A stretch of 27,110 nt of DNA, taken from Thomasclavelia sp. (lineage in GTDB: Bacteria > Bacillota_I > Bacilli_A > Erysipelotrichales > Coprobacillaceae). Numbering within the stretch: position 1 is the first letter of the stretch; every line of letters starts with the position of its first letter. Location: assembly GCA_020025035.1 (NCBI GenBank), contig JAHHSU010000011.1, positions 1 to 27,110 of the forward strand. The letters run 5' to 3'. Below, in pieces: positions 1-8,541 of this stretch. The translations under genes were made by a program, and so were the position numbers. The notes beneath the pieces were generated by a model that did no database searches, had not been told where the DNA came from, and was given only the letters and a program-made list of their open reading frames with translations.

Positions 1-35
1 GAAGAGAAAATATGTCGATAGTTAAGGGTTATTAC

Positions 36-65
36 TTGACATGATGAATTACATTTCGCTATAAT
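36..65 (+). promoter_or_regulatory. Sigma-A promoter of lysS
   Basis: The -35 box TTGACA (36-41) and the -10 box TATAAT (60-65) both match consensus perfectly and are separated by 18 bases. Transcription should start near 72, just upstream of the T-box leader. This is the best promoter match in the window. Confidence 0.88.
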
Positions 66-71
66 GATGGT

Positions 72-335
72 GATATAAATAGCAATGAAAAGAGGAGTAA
101 CTATTATTTATTATTTAAGAGAGTCCTGTAAAGGTGTGATAGGATATAATTATAATAGCGAATAAAGACTTGGAGCTGCATAAGGAACTTGGATACAAGA
201 GATAATATGCCGTATATTCACGTTACGAATTATCACTAGTTAGCTAGTGGCTAAGGTTAATATGGTGACATATTAATAAATTAGGGTGGTACCACGAGAA
301 CTTTCGTCCCTTTGATGGAGGAAGTTTTTTTTATT
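72..335 (+). promoter_or_regulatory. T-box riboswitch leader of lysS
   Basis: The leader has the conserved T-box AGGGTGGTACCACG at 283-296, whose AGGG can pair with CCCT at 308-311 to form the antiterminator. Stem I features are visible: AGTA (96-99) on the 5' side and GAA (160-162) on the 3' side. The specifier region reads GAATAAAGACTTGGAGC (160-176). Lysine codons AAA (164-166) and AAG (165-167) overlap there, so the exact register is unclear, but both fit the downstream gene. Known T-boxes bind uncharged tRNA and favour antitermination, so lysS should be induced by lysine starvation. Confidence 0.9.
299..332 (+). terminator. T-box attenuator terminator
   Basis: AACTTTC (299-305) pairs with GGAAGTT further downstream, extended by TCC/GGA around a bulged G, and is followed by a T-run (from 325). 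It overlaps the CCCT needed for the antiterminator, so the two structures exclude each other. Confidence 0.8.
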
Positions 336-359
336 AATTAAAATTTGGAGGTTAAAAGT

Positions 360-1853
360 ATGGAAAGAGAATATAGTGAACAAGAATTAGTACGTAGAGA
401 AAAAGCAAATGCAATTAAAGAATTAGGTATAGATCCATTTGGGCAAAGATTCGATCGAACTCATTTATCGACAAAATTAAAAGAACAATATGCAAATTAT
501 ACGCATGATCAATTAGAGGAACAAGCAATAGAAGTAAAAGTAGCTGGACGTATTATGACTAAGCGTGGAAAAGGAAAAGCTGGATTTATGCATATTCAAG
601 ATCGTGATGGTCAAATTCAAATTTATGTACGTCAAGATAATGTAGGAGAAGAGAACTATGAATTATTTAAAAAAGCAGATATTGGAGATATTGTAGGGAT
701 TGAAGGAACTGTTTTTATTACTAATACAGGGGAATTATCTGTAAAAGCATCTAAATATGTTCACTTAGTTAAAGCATTAAGACCATTACCTGAAAAATTT
801 CATGGGTTAACTGATATTGAAGAACGTTATAGAAGAAGATACGTAGATTTAATAATGAACGAACAATCTCGTAATATTGCATTTATGAGACCAAAAATAA
901 TAAGAGCAATTCAAAATTTTATGGATAATAGAGGTTTTGTAGAAGTAGAGACGCCTATTTTACAATCTGTATTAACTGGTGCAGCAGCTAGACCATTTAC
1001 TACACATCATAATGCATTAGATATGCCATTATATTTAAGAATTGCTTTAGAGTTACCATTAAAAAGATTATTAGTTGGTGGGATGGAAGCAGTATATGAA
1101 ATTGGACGTACATTTAGAAATGAAGGAGTAGATGCTAGACATAATCCTGAATTTACTTTAATGGAAGCATATTTAGCGTATTCTGACTTAGAAGGTATGA
1201 TGGAATTAACAGAAAGTATGTACCAATACGTTGCAAATACTGTTGTGGGAACTACTACACTGATGTGGAATGACAAGGAAATTAATTTAGCAGGTCCATG
1301 GAAAAGAGTGCATATGGTAGATGCGATAAAGGATGTAACAGGAATTGATTTTTGGCAAGATATGTCTTTTGAAGAAGCAAAAACACTTGCAATGGATAGA
1401 GGACTAAATGTAGAATCTCACTTTACAAGTGTAGGACATATTATTAATTTATTTTTTGAAGAGTACGTAGAAGAAACGTTAATTCAACCAACATTTTTAT
1501 ATGGACATCCTGTAGAGATTTCTCCGCTTACAAAACGAAATCCTAATGATCCTCGATTTGTAGATCGATTTGAATTGTTTATTGATGGAAAGGAATTTGC
1601 AAATGCTTATACAGAGTTAAATGATCCAATTGACCAATTAGAAAGATTTGAAAATCAACTTAAAGAACGAGAATTAGGAAATGATGAGGCTAATGATTTA
1701 GATATTGATTTCTTAGAAGCATTAGAATATGGAATGCCACCAGCTGGAGGGATTGGATATGGTATTGATCGTTTAGTGATGTTGTTATGTGGATGTTCTA
1801 CAATTCGAGATGTGTTATTGTTCCCTACAATGAAACCACATAGTGATATGTAG
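360..1853 (+). CDS. lysS: Lysyl-tRNA synthetase, class II
   Basis: LysS charges tRNA-Lys with lysine in the cytoplasm using ATP. The 497-residue protein has the usual class IIb order: an N-terminal OB-fold anticodon-binding domain (about residues 50-150) and then the catalytic domain. Motif 2 is clear (GRTFRNEG, Arg about 253), as is motif 3 (GGIGYGIDRL, Arg about 471). The length is normal for bacterial LysRS. The ATG at 360 was chosen because GGAGGT at 347-352 lies 7 bases upstream; a TTG at 345 is in frame but overlaps this ribosome binding site. The gene is monocistronic and sits directly behind a T-box leader. T-box control is less common for LysRS than for many other synthetases. Confidence 0.97.
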   Translation: MEREYSEQELVRREKANAIKELGIDPFGQRFDRTHLSTKLKEQYANYTHDQLEEQAIEVKVAGRIMTKRGKGKAGFMHIQDRDGQIQIYVRQDNVGEENYELFKKADIGDIVGIEGTVFITNTGELSVKASKYVHLVKALRPLPEKFHGLTDIEERYRRRYVDLIMNEQSRNIAFMRPKIIRAIQNFMDNRGFVEVETPILQSVLTGAAARPFTTHHNALDMPLYLRIALELPLKRLLVGGMEAVYEIGRTFRNEGVDARHNPEFTLMEAYLAYSDLEGMMELTESMYQYVANTVVGTTTLMWNDKEINLAGPWKRVHMVDAIKDVTGIDFWQDMSFEEAKTLAMDRGLNVESHFTSVGHIINLFFEEYVEETLIQPTFLYGHPVEISPLTKRNPNDPRFVDRFELFIDGKEFANAYTELNDPIDQLERFENQLKERELGNDEANDLDIDFLEALEYGMPPAGGIGYGIDRLVMLLCGCSTIRDVLLFPTMKPHSDM

Positions 1854-1892
1854 TAAGTGTTAAAATCTAATATATATCAATATATAAATAGA

Positions 1893-1925
1893 AAAAACAG
1901 ATGTCATTATTTGGTATCTGTTTTT
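1893..1925. terminator. Bidirectional terminator between lysS and the AraC-type gene
   Basis: AAAAACAGAT (1893-1902) pairs perfectly with ATCTGTTTTT (1916-1925), and the stem can extend inward with GTC/GGT. A-run and T-run flank the stem, so it works in both directions for these convergent genes. The hairpin covers the stop codon and last codons of the - strand regulator. Confidence 0.8.
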
Positions 1926-3160
1926 AAATTGGAATGTTGGTAGTTTTCACGGTATTTTTTTGGAGTATATCCAGTTTTTTTCTTAAAAAGTTTAGTAAAG
2001 TAATTAACATCTAAAATTCCACAGTATTGTGCAATAGTTTGAATTTGCAAATTAGAAGAAGTTAATAATGAAATAGCATATTGAATACGTTTGTTGTTTA
2101 CATACTCTGTTAATGTAGTTCCTGTTTCTTTTTTAAATAATGAAGAAAGATAACTTGCATTGACATGTATATATTTAGAAATGGTATGAAGGCTTAAATC
2201 TGCAGAAAAGTCGGAATCTATATAAGCAATCGTTTTTTGGATAGGTAGGGAATATCCCTTCATTGATTTGTTTTTTACTAGACCACAGTATTTGATAATC
2301 ATTTGTTGTTGTAAAGTGGTTAGTTTTTCCATAGAAGTAATTTTTTCAATTTCATAACCAAAATAAGAGGAAAGTTTATCAATATAAAAAGGATGTACTT
2401 CTGCTTTTTCCGTTGCCTTACGTAAAAGGGTGTTAAAAATTATACAATAGTTTTGCATGTTACGAATGGGATCATGTGATCTTTTTTCAAAATAATTATC
2501 TGACATATTTGTTGAAATAGAGGCGACCTTATGACTTAATCCTTGTGAAATATAATTAATAAATTCATTTTCTAAACGATATCTTTGTTCTATTTTTTCC
2601 ATGTGTAAAAGTACATCTGTTTGATCTGAATGAATATTAGGATACAAGATATCATCATTATTAATTGTTGTTTTAGGATAAAGTATTTCAAATCTAAAGT
2701 TCTCAATAGAATCCCATATGACTTCTCCTAGTGTAGTAAGTAGTGTAATAATAAATGAATCACTTTCTTGATATGGCACTTCATTAAAATAATTTTGTAA
2801 TGGAATTAGATATTGAGGAGGAAGCCCATTTTTTTCAATAAGTTCAATAATATTGTTTTTAGTTAAGGTAATAGAAGTATACGGACCAATAATTAACATT
2901 TCTTTAGGTGATGTATTAGGTAATGACAAGATAAAATAATGAGAATAAAAAATGTCTGTATATTTGTAGATAGTATTAGATTTAATATTTTCATTTAAAA
3001 AATAAATAGATTTTTCGTATTCGTTTGATAATCCTAATTGTTTACGTATATTCATATCAATATGCTCTCTATCTTTTATTGTGTAGTTTACTTTATGCAC
3101 TTTAATTCGATAACTTGATAGAAATTTTATCACAAAATTTAGTTCTGAATGATATTTCAT
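1907..3160 (-). CDS. AraC-family transcriptional regulator
   Basis: This 417-residue protein ends in a typical AraC/XylS double helix-turn-helix domain (about residues 308-405). The first HTH includes LSLHTISKYIHVNASYLSSL and the second IQTIAQYCGILDVNYFTKLF, followed by the family signature KKKTGYTPKKYR. The roughly 300-residue N-terminal part is not a recognisable cupin. It resembles the long sensing regions of AraC proteins from gut Firmicutes, including a strand reading EMLIIGPYTSI. The start at 3160 has AAGGGGG about 7 bases upstream on the - strand. It is divergent from the GPH symporter and GH2 genes across 206 bases, so it is probably their local activator; the ligand is unknown. Its last codons lie inside a terminator hairpin. 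Confidence 0.9.
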   Translation of the reverse strand: MKYHSELNFVIKFLSSYRIKVHKVNYTIKDREHIDMNIRKQLGLSNEYEKSIYFLNENIKSNTIYKYTDIFYSHYFILSLPNTSPKEMLIIGPYTSITLTKNNIIELIEKNGLPPQYLIPLQNYFNEVPYQESDSFIITLLTTLGEVIWDSIENFRFEILYPKTTINNDDILYPNIHSDQTDVLLHMEKIEQRYRLENEFINYISQGLSHKVASISTNMSDNYFEKRSHDPIRNMQNYCIIFNTLLRKATEKAEVHPFYIDKLSSYFGYEIEKITSMEKLTTLQQQMIIKYCGLVKNKSMKGYSLPIQKTIAYIDSDFSADLSLHTISKYIHVNASYLSSLFKKETGTTLTEYVNNKRIQYAISLLTSSNLQIQTIAQYCGILDVNYFTKLFKKKTGYTPKKYRENYQHSNLKTDTK

Positions 3161-3194
3161 GCAAATTCCCCCTTATTCTAATAAAATAATACAT

Positions 3195-3210
3195 TTTTTC
3201 ACATGAAAAA
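3195..3210. promoter_or_regulatory. Palindrome in the divergent intergenic region, araC side
   Basis: TTTTTCA (3195-3201) and TGAAAAA (3204-3210) form a perfect inverted repeat around CA. On the - strand it lies between a possible -35 TTGCTT and -10 TATTAT (18-base spacer) for the AraC-family gene. That position would suit autoregulation. This is inference from position only. Confidence 0.4.
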
Positions 3211-3308
3211 GCAATTGTAAAGGCTTAATCTAAATATATTACGATAATATATAAAAATAATACTATTATATAATAGTGTAATGTGATAATATTCACCTAG
3301 AAGTATAG

Positions 3309-3324
3309 TTACCGTTTACGGTAA
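3309..3324. promoter_or_regulatory. Operator-like palindrome upstream of the symporter gene
   Basis: TTACCGT (3309-3315) and ACGGTAA (3318-3324) are perfect 7-base arms around TT, 43 bases before the GTG start. The arms hold most of the G and C in a very A/T-rich spacer, so the repeat is unlikely to be a by-product of composition. Candidate -10 boxes lie upstream (TATAAT 3269-3274; extended TGTGATAAT 3282-3290), without a good -35. An activator or repressor site is plausible; which protein binds is not shown. Confidence 0.5.
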
Positions 3325-3366
3325 TAATATTCAAATATAAAAATAAATATTGAGAGGAGTTTTTTT

Positions 3367-4758
3367 GTGAGTAATGAAAAAAAAGTTAAACCGTTTGGTT
3401 TAGGTGACAAAATCGGTTATTTATTTGGAGATTTTGGTAACGATTTTACATTTATTTTAGCATCAAGTTTCTTATTAAAATTTTATACTGACGTAATGGA
3501 AGTACCAGCTGCTGCAGTTGGTATGATTATGATGATTGCAAGATTTGTAGATGCATTTACAGATGTTGCAATGGGGCGCCTTTGCGATAGAAGTAAACAA
3601 ACAAAGGCAGGTAAGTTTAAACCATGGATTATGAGAATGTCAATTCCAGTGGCATTAGCATCATTCTTGATGTATCAAAGTAGTTTAGCACATATGTCAT
3701 TGACATTTAAAATTGCGTATTTATTTGTAACTTATATCTTATGGGGATCAATTTTCTATACTTCTATTAATATCCCTTATGGATCAATGGCTTCAGCAAT
3801 TTCACCAGAAGCAAGTGATAGACATTCATTGTCAACATTCCGTTCATTAGGTGGAACATTTGCAGGGGTTGTAATAGGTGCAATTATTCCAAAAGTTGTA
3901 TATGAAAATATTGGAGATAAAGTTGTATTAAATGGAAGTAAATTTACAATGGTTGCAGGTTTATTTTCAGTACTAGCAGTAATATGTTATTTCTTATGTT
4001 ATTATTTAATTACTGAACGTGTAGTGGTAGAAGTTTCTGCTGATAAACAAAAAGAAAATAATGTCTTTAAAATGTTAAAAAATGCAGCATCAAATCGTGC
4101 ATTAATTTCATTAATTGTTGCATCAATTATCTTATTATTAACTCAATTAACAATGAGTTCAATGGGAAATTATGTTTATCCAAACTATTATAAGAGTACA
4201 ACAGCTCAATCAGTTTCAGCATTAGTAATGCTTGTTGCAATGTTATTAGCTGCTACAATCTCTAAGCCATTATCAAAAAAATTTGGTAAGGCAGAAGTAA
4301 GTATAGGAGCATGTTTATTTGCTACAGCAATATTCTTATTCTTATATATTGCTAGACCACAAAATGTATGGGTATATGTAATATTACAAACATTCTGTTG
4401 GACAGGATTAGGAATGTTTAATATGGTGATTTGGGCACTGGTAACAGATGTTATTGATTATTCAGAAATTAAAAATGGAATTCGTGAAGATGGAGCTGTT
4501 TATGCGTTATATTCATTTGCAAGAAAAATTGGTCAAGCTGCTTCAGCAGGATTAACTGGTGTTTTATTAGGTATAGTAGGTTATACAGATAAAACTGCAT
4601 TTGATAGTGGCGTAGTAAATGGAATTTATGATGTAGCAACATTAGTTCCAGTTATTGGATTTTCAGTTTTAGCATTAGTTTTATGGTTCTGGTATCCTTT
4701 ACACAAAAAACAAGTAGAAGAAAATATTAGACTTTTAAAGGAAAAACACAATAAATAA
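3367..4758 (+). CDS. GPH-family glycoside/hexuronide:cation symporter
   Basis: This 463-residue, very hydrophobic protein belongs to the glycoside-pentoside-hexuronide:cation symporter family (MelB/GusB type) and should carry a sugar or glycoside inward with Na+ or H+. Family traits are visible: an N-terminus reading GLGDKIGYLFGDFGND, the loop RFVDAFTDVAMGRLCDRS followed by GKFKPW, and about 12 membrane segments. The late segment WALVTDVIDYSEIKNGIREDG is also characteristic. The start is GTG at 3367 with AGAGGAG 7 bases upstream. The GH2 glycosidase begins 27 bases downstream, so transporter and hydrolase form one operon, probably controlled by the divergent AraC-type protein. The sequence does not fix the substrate; a beta-galactoside or beta-glucuronide is the natural guess from the neighbour. 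Confidence 0.92.
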   Translation: MSNEKKVKPFGLGDKIGYLFGDFGNDFTFILASSFLLKFYTDVMEVPAAAVGMIMMIARFVDAFTDVAMGRLCDRSKQTKAGKFKPWIMRMSIPVALASFLMYQSSLAHMSLTFKIAYLFVTYILWGSIFYTSINIPYGSMASAISPEASDRHSLSTFRSLGGTFAGVVIGAIIPKVVYENIGDKVVLNGSKFTMVAGLFSVLAVICYFLCYYLITERVVVEVSADKQKENNVFKMLKNAASNRALISLIVASIILLLTQLTMSSMGNYVYPNYYKSTTAQSVSALVMLVAMLLAATISKPLSKKFGKAEVSIGACLFATAIFLFLYIARPQNVWVYVILQTFCWTGLGMFNMVIWALVTDVIDYSEIKNGIREDGAVYALYSFARKIGQAASAGLTGVLLGIVGYTDKTAFDSGVVNGIYDVATLVPVIGFSVLALVLWFWYPLHKKQVEENIRLLKEKHNK

Positions 4759-4785
4759 GTATTAATCTAGGAAGAGGTAAATAAA

Positions 4786-7020
4786 ATGAGACAAGTATTA
4801 AATTTCAATAGAAAATGGTCTTTTTCAAAAAATGCTGATCAAATTCCTACAGAAATATCAAAAAAATGGGATTTTGTAAATTTACCACATAGTTGGAATT
4901 CAATTGATGGTCAAGATGGTGAAAATGATTATTATCGTGGTGTTGCATATTATGCAAAGCAATTAATTAAAACAGAATTACCTAAAGCAGATAGATATTA
5001 TATAGAAATTAATGGAGCTAATTCATCAGCTGAGTTATATGTGAATGGAAAAAAATTAGCAAGTCATGATGGTGGATATTCAACATGGCGTGTAGATATT
5101 ACAGATTCATTAGAAATGGATAACTTAATTGTTATTGCTGTTGATAATAGTCCTAATAAACGAGTATATCCTCAAAATGCAGATTTCACATTCTACGGTG
5201 GGTTATATCGTAATGTAAATATTATTGCAGTAAATAATGCACACTTTGATTTAGAATATTATGGTGGTCCTGGATTAAAAGTAACGCCAAAAATTAATGG
5301 TAAGAATGCTGATGTAGAAGTAGAAGCATATGTGACTAATCCAGAAAAAGGAATGGAATTAGTTTATAAAGTAATGGATCAAGAAGGAAATGTAGTTGGA
5401 GAACAAACAACTTCTGTTGAAAACACAATTGCTAATATTGCAATATCTAATGTCCATTTATGGCATGGACGTAAAGATCCTTACTTATATACTGCAACTA
5501 TTGAACTTGTTAAAGATGGTAAAGTTTATGATAATATCTCAACAAGATTTGGTTGTCGTACTTTTGAAATAGATCCAAATAAAGGATTTATTCTAAACGG
5601 TGAAGAATATCCATTAAGAGGAGTTTCACGTCATCAAGATAGAATTGGAATTGGTAATGCATTATTACCTGAACATCATGAAGAAGATATGGATTTAATT
5701 TGTGAACTTGGAGCAACTACTATTCGTTTAGCACATTATCAACATGATCAATATTTCTATGATTTGTGTGATGAAAGAGGAATGGTTGTTTGGGCAGAAA
5801 TTCCATATATTTCAGGACATATGCCTACAGGTAGAGAAAATACTATTTCACAAATGAAAGAGTTAATTATTCAAAATTATAATCACCCAAGTATCGTTGT
5901 ATGGGGATTATCTAATGAAATTACAATTGCTGGATCTAATGAGGATTTATTAGAAAACCACAAAATCCTAAATGATTTAGTACACGAAATGGATTCTACA
6001 AGAAAAACAGTTATTGCATGTGTATCAATGTGTGATATCAATGATCCATATGTGCATGTTCCAGATGTTGTATCATATAATCATTACTTTGGATGGTATG
6101 GTGGAGATACTTCAATGAATGGTCCATGGTTTGATAACTTCCATGAAAAATATCCAAATACGCCAATTGGTGTAAGTGAATATGGATGTGAAGCATTAGA
6201 TTGGCATACATCTGATCCAAAACAAGGAGATTACACAGAAGAATATCAAGCATACTATCATGAAGAGTTAATTAAACAGTTATTTACTAGAAAATACATT
6301 TGGGCAACACATGTATGGAATATGTTTGACTTTGGAGCTGATGCAAGAGCAGAAGGTGGAGAAAATGGACAAAATCATAAAGGATTAATGACATTTGATC
6401 GTAAGTATAAAAAAGATTCATTCTATGCTTATAAAGCATGGTTATCTGATGATCCTTTTGTTCATATTTGTGGAAAAAGATATGTTGATCGTGTAGAAGA
6501 TGTAACAAAAGTTACTGTATATTCTAATCAACCAGAAGTAGAGTTATTTGTAAATGGAAAAAGTTTAGGTAAAAAATCAAGTCCAGAACATTTCTTCTAT
6601 TTTGATGTTCCAAATGTAGGTGTTTCTAAACTAGAAGCAGTTGCTGGAAATTGTAAAGATGAAAGTAAAATTTGTAAGGTAAGTGAACCAAACGAAAGCT
6701 ATATATTTAGAGAAAGTGGATCAGTAATCAATTGGTTTGATATTACAACAGTTGATGGACACTTATCATTAAATGATACTTTAAAAACAATTGGAGCAAC
6801 TGAAGAAGGAAAGAAATTAATTCAAGAATTAATGCAATCAATTTCTGAATCAATGCCAGAAAGTGCTTCAGAATTTAAAATGACTGATGCATTGGCAAGA
6901 ATGTTAGAAGGATTTACTGTATTACGTTTGATTAATTTAATGAAGACTCAAGATGCTAGTGTATCAAAAGAACAATTATTAAGTTTAAATAAACGTTTAA
7001 ATCAAATTAAAAAACCATAA
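4786..7020 (+). CDS. Glycoside hydrolase family 2 enzyme (beta-galactosidase-like) with extra C-terminal domain
   Basis: This 744-residue enzyme has the GH2 order: sugar-binding jelly roll (about 1-160), immunoglobulin-like domain (165-262), TIM barrel (264-560) and a second beta domain (565-630). The acid/base is Glu378 in WGLSNEI and the nucleophile Glu465 in GVSEYGCEA. The barrel end (PKQGDYTEEYQ, WNMFDFGADAR, NHKGLMTFDRK) resembles the beta-galactosidase branch. Asn530-His531-Lys532 also fits the NxK pattern used to flag beta-glucuronidases, but the related galactosidase branch has a similar N-D-K, so substrate stays open. Residues about 645-744 form an added helical module (LSLNDTLKTI ... 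FTVLRLINLM) of unknown role. No signal peptide is seen, so it acts in the cytoplasm on sugars imported by the symporter. Confidence 0.92.
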   Translation: MRQVLNFNRKWSFSKNADQIPTEISKKWDFVNLPHSWNSIDGQDGENDYYRGVAYYAKQLIKTELPKADRYYIEINGANSSAELYVNGKKLASHDGGYSTWRVDITDSLEMDNLIVIAVDNSPNKRVYPQNADFTFYGGLYRNVNIIAVNNAHFDLEYYGGPGLKVTPKINGKNADVEVEAYVTNPEKGMELVYKVMDQEGNVVGEQTTSVENTIANIAISNVHLWHGRKDPYLYTATIELVKDGKVYDNISTRFGCRTFEIDPNKGFILNGEEYPLRGVSRHQDRIGIGNALLPEHHEEDMDLICELGATTIRLAHYQHDQYFYDLCDERGMVVWAEIPYISGHMPTGRENTISQMKELIIQNYNHPSIVVWGLSNEITIAGSNEDLLENHKILNDLVHEMDSTRKTVIACVSMCDINDPYVHVPDVVSYNHYFGWYGGDTSMNGPWFDNFHEKYPNTPIGVSEYGCEALDWHTSDPKQGDYTEEYQAYYHEELIKQLFTRKYIWATHVWNMFDFGADARAEGGENGQNHKGLMTFDRKYKKDSFYAYKAWLSDDPFVHICGKRYVDRVEDVTKVTVYSNQPEVELFVNGKSLGKKSSPEHFFYFDVPNVGVSKLEAVAGNCKDESKICKVSEPNESYIFRESGSVINWFDITTVDGHLSLNDTLKTIGATEEGKKLIQELMQSISESMPESASEFKMTDALARMLEGFTVLRLINLMKTQDASVSKEQLLSLNKRLNQIKKP

Positions 7021-7070
7021 TCGTATATTTACCCTTTATTTTGAATAGGAGAGTAAATTTGATTAAAACA

Positions 7071-7112
7071 AAATGGATGAATCTATTTATTATAAATAGT
7101 CATCCATTTTTG
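7071..7112 (+). terminator. Terminator of the symporter-GH2 operon
   Basis: AAATGGATGA (7071-7080) pairs with TCATCCATTT (7100-7109). CTATTTA (7083-7089) and TAAATAG (7093-7099) continue the stem inside. A short T-run follows. It forms one long hairpin. Confidence 0.8.
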
Positions 7113-7200
7113 TATCATTTAAGTAAATTATTTATTCATAAAAAGTTGTACTTCTTTTTTAAAATAAAAGGTGTTAGTATATCGTTTAAGGAGGAATATT

Positions 7201-8010
7201 ATGGAAACAATTATGCATGAAATATCTACTACACTACTTCACTTTACCAAAAATTTAATAGGTAGCATCGTAATTCTTATAGTTGGGTTATATTTAGCTA
7301 AAATAATTACAAAAATCTGTACAAATGCAATGGTAAAGGCAAAATTAGAATTAACTGTCGTATCTTTTTTAAAATCAGTAATTAGTAGTGTATTGAAAAT
7401 CATAGTTGCATTATCTGTGCTAAGTACACTTGGTTTTCCAACTACCTCTCTTGTTGCAATATTTGGAACTGCAGGAGCAGCATTTGCACTTGGATTTAAA
7501 GATACACTAGGTAGTTTTATGAGTGGAATTATAATTTTATTTTCAAAACCATTTAAAGTAGGCGATTATGTATTGGTAAACCAAGTAGAAGGAAATGTTC
7601 AGGAAATACAGGTTATGTATACAATTTTGACTACCATAGACAATAAGGTTGTTATTGTTCCTAATTCCAAAATGACTTCAAACATTGTAATCAATTATTC
7701 TAATCAGGAGCATCGACGTTTAGATATCACATTTGATGTAGATTATGATTCAAATATTGATTTAGTGAAGGAAGTAATTCATCGTGTAATTAATGAACAG
7801 TCAACAGCTTTAAAGGAACCTGCTCCATTTGTTCGCGTGTCTAATTATTTAGATAGTAGTATTGAAATATTAATTAGGGTTTGGTGCAAAAATCAAGATT
7901 ACGTAAATTTGAAATTTGATCTTTTAGAACAAATTAAGGTTGCATTTGATAAAAATGATATTGAAATACCTTTTAATCGAATAGATATTAATTTTAAGCA
8001 AACTAATTGA
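7201..8010 (+). CDS. mscS: Small-conductance mechanosensitive channel, MscS family
   Basis: This 269-residue membrane protein should open under membrane tension to release solutes during hypo-osmotic shock. It has N-terminal membrane segments, then the pore-lining helix rich in Gly and Ala (GTAGAAFALGFKDTLGSFMSG, about residues 90-110). The MscS beta-domain signature KPFKVGDYVLVN follows, then a cytoplasmic alpha/beta domain. The length is that of the minimal MscS type. The ATG at 7201 has AAGGAGGA at 7188-7195; a GTG at 7171 is in frame but lies upstream of this ribosome binding site. trxA follows after 43 bases with no terminator between, so the two are probably cotranscribed. I saw no convincing promoter in the 88 bases before it. 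Confidence 0.92.
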   Translation: METIMHEISTTLLHFTKNLIGSIVILIVGLYLAKIITKICTNAMVKAKLELTVVSFLKSVISSVLKIIVALSVLSTLGFPTTSLVAIFGTAGAAFALGFKDTLGSFMSGIIILFSKPFKVGDYVLVNQVEGNVQEIQVMYTILTTIDNKVVIVPNSKMTSNIVINYSNQEHRRLDITFDVDYDSNIDLVKEVIHRVINEQSTALKEPAPFVRVSNYLDSSIEILIRVWCKNQDYVNLKFDLLEQIKVAFDKNDIEIPFNRIDINFKQTN

Positions 8011-8053
8011 TTAAAGTAGTAAAGTTTGACATAATAAAGTGGGAGGCGATATT

Positions 8054-8362
8054 ATGAAAATTGTAAATGAAAATGAATTTGATTCAACAGTTGAAAAGGG
8101 ATTAGTATTAGTTGATTTTTTTGCTAATTGGTGTGGACCATGTAAAATGTTAAGTCCAATTTTAGAAAAGTTATCAAATGAATATGAAGATGTTGAAATT
8201 GTAAAGGTAGATATTGATAAGTCTCAACAATTAGCTCTTCAACATCAAGTACAATCAATTCCAACATTATTATTATTTAAAGATGGAAAAATTGTTTCAA
8301 GAAACGTTGGTTTTTTAGCAGAAGCACAATTAAAATCTCTTTTAGATCAACATAGAGGATAA
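8054..8362 (+). CDS. trxA: Thioredoxin
   Basis: This 102-residue cytoplasmic disulfide reductase has the canonical active site WCGPC (Cys27 and Cys30) after VLVDFFANW, and the cis-proline region QSIPTLLLFKDG. Size and motifs are those of standard bacterial thioredoxin. The ATG at 8054 has GGGAGGCG at 8041-8048; an in-frame GTG at 8039 overlaps that site and is unlikely. It lies behind mscS and is closed by a strong terminator. Confidence 0.95.
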   Translation: MKIVNENEFDSTVEKGLVLVDFFANWCGPCKMLSPILEKLSNEYEDVEIVKVDIDKSQQLALQHQVQSIPTLLLFKDGKIVSRNVGFLAEAQLKSLLDQHRG

Positions 8363-8388
8363 AATTGAATTGTTTGATAGAATATTGT

Positions 8389-8423
8389 AAACATCCAAAT
8401 TATTTAGATTGGGTGTTTTTTTT
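8389..8423 (+). terminator. Terminator after trxA
   Basis: AAACATCCAA (8389-8398) pairs with TTGGGTGTTT (8409-8418) with one wobble pair, followed by a run of T. Confidence 0.85.
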
Positions 8424-8541
8424 ATACTATTTAATGTAGTTTATTTGTTTTAAAAGATTGTATAATTAGTTATTAGGAAGGAGATAAAGTTCTATAAATT
8501 CATTTTTATTTGTGTTAAACTAAATATTGGAGGTGAACTAG

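Noticed and set aside
345..359. TTG start for lysS
   Set aside because: It overlaps the GGAGGT ribosome binding site (347-352) that properly serves ATG 360.
1007..1276. Open frame on the - strand inside lysS
   Set aside because: It is antisense to a strong conserved gene, has no SD, and its translation resembles nothing.
6373..6381. NxK motif (Asn530, Lys532) as proof of beta-glucuronidase
   Set aside because: The closest-looking beta-galactosidase branch has a similar N-D-K, so the motif does not settle the substrate.
6038..6508. Two His/Leu-rich - strand frames inside the GH2 gene
   Set aside because: The composition is that of a shadow of the A/T-rich coding strand, with no SD or promoter.
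7059..7217. Possible small + strand ORF from TTG 7059 with AGGAG upstream
   Set aside because: It runs straight through the terminator hairpin and overlaps the start of mscS; probably chance.
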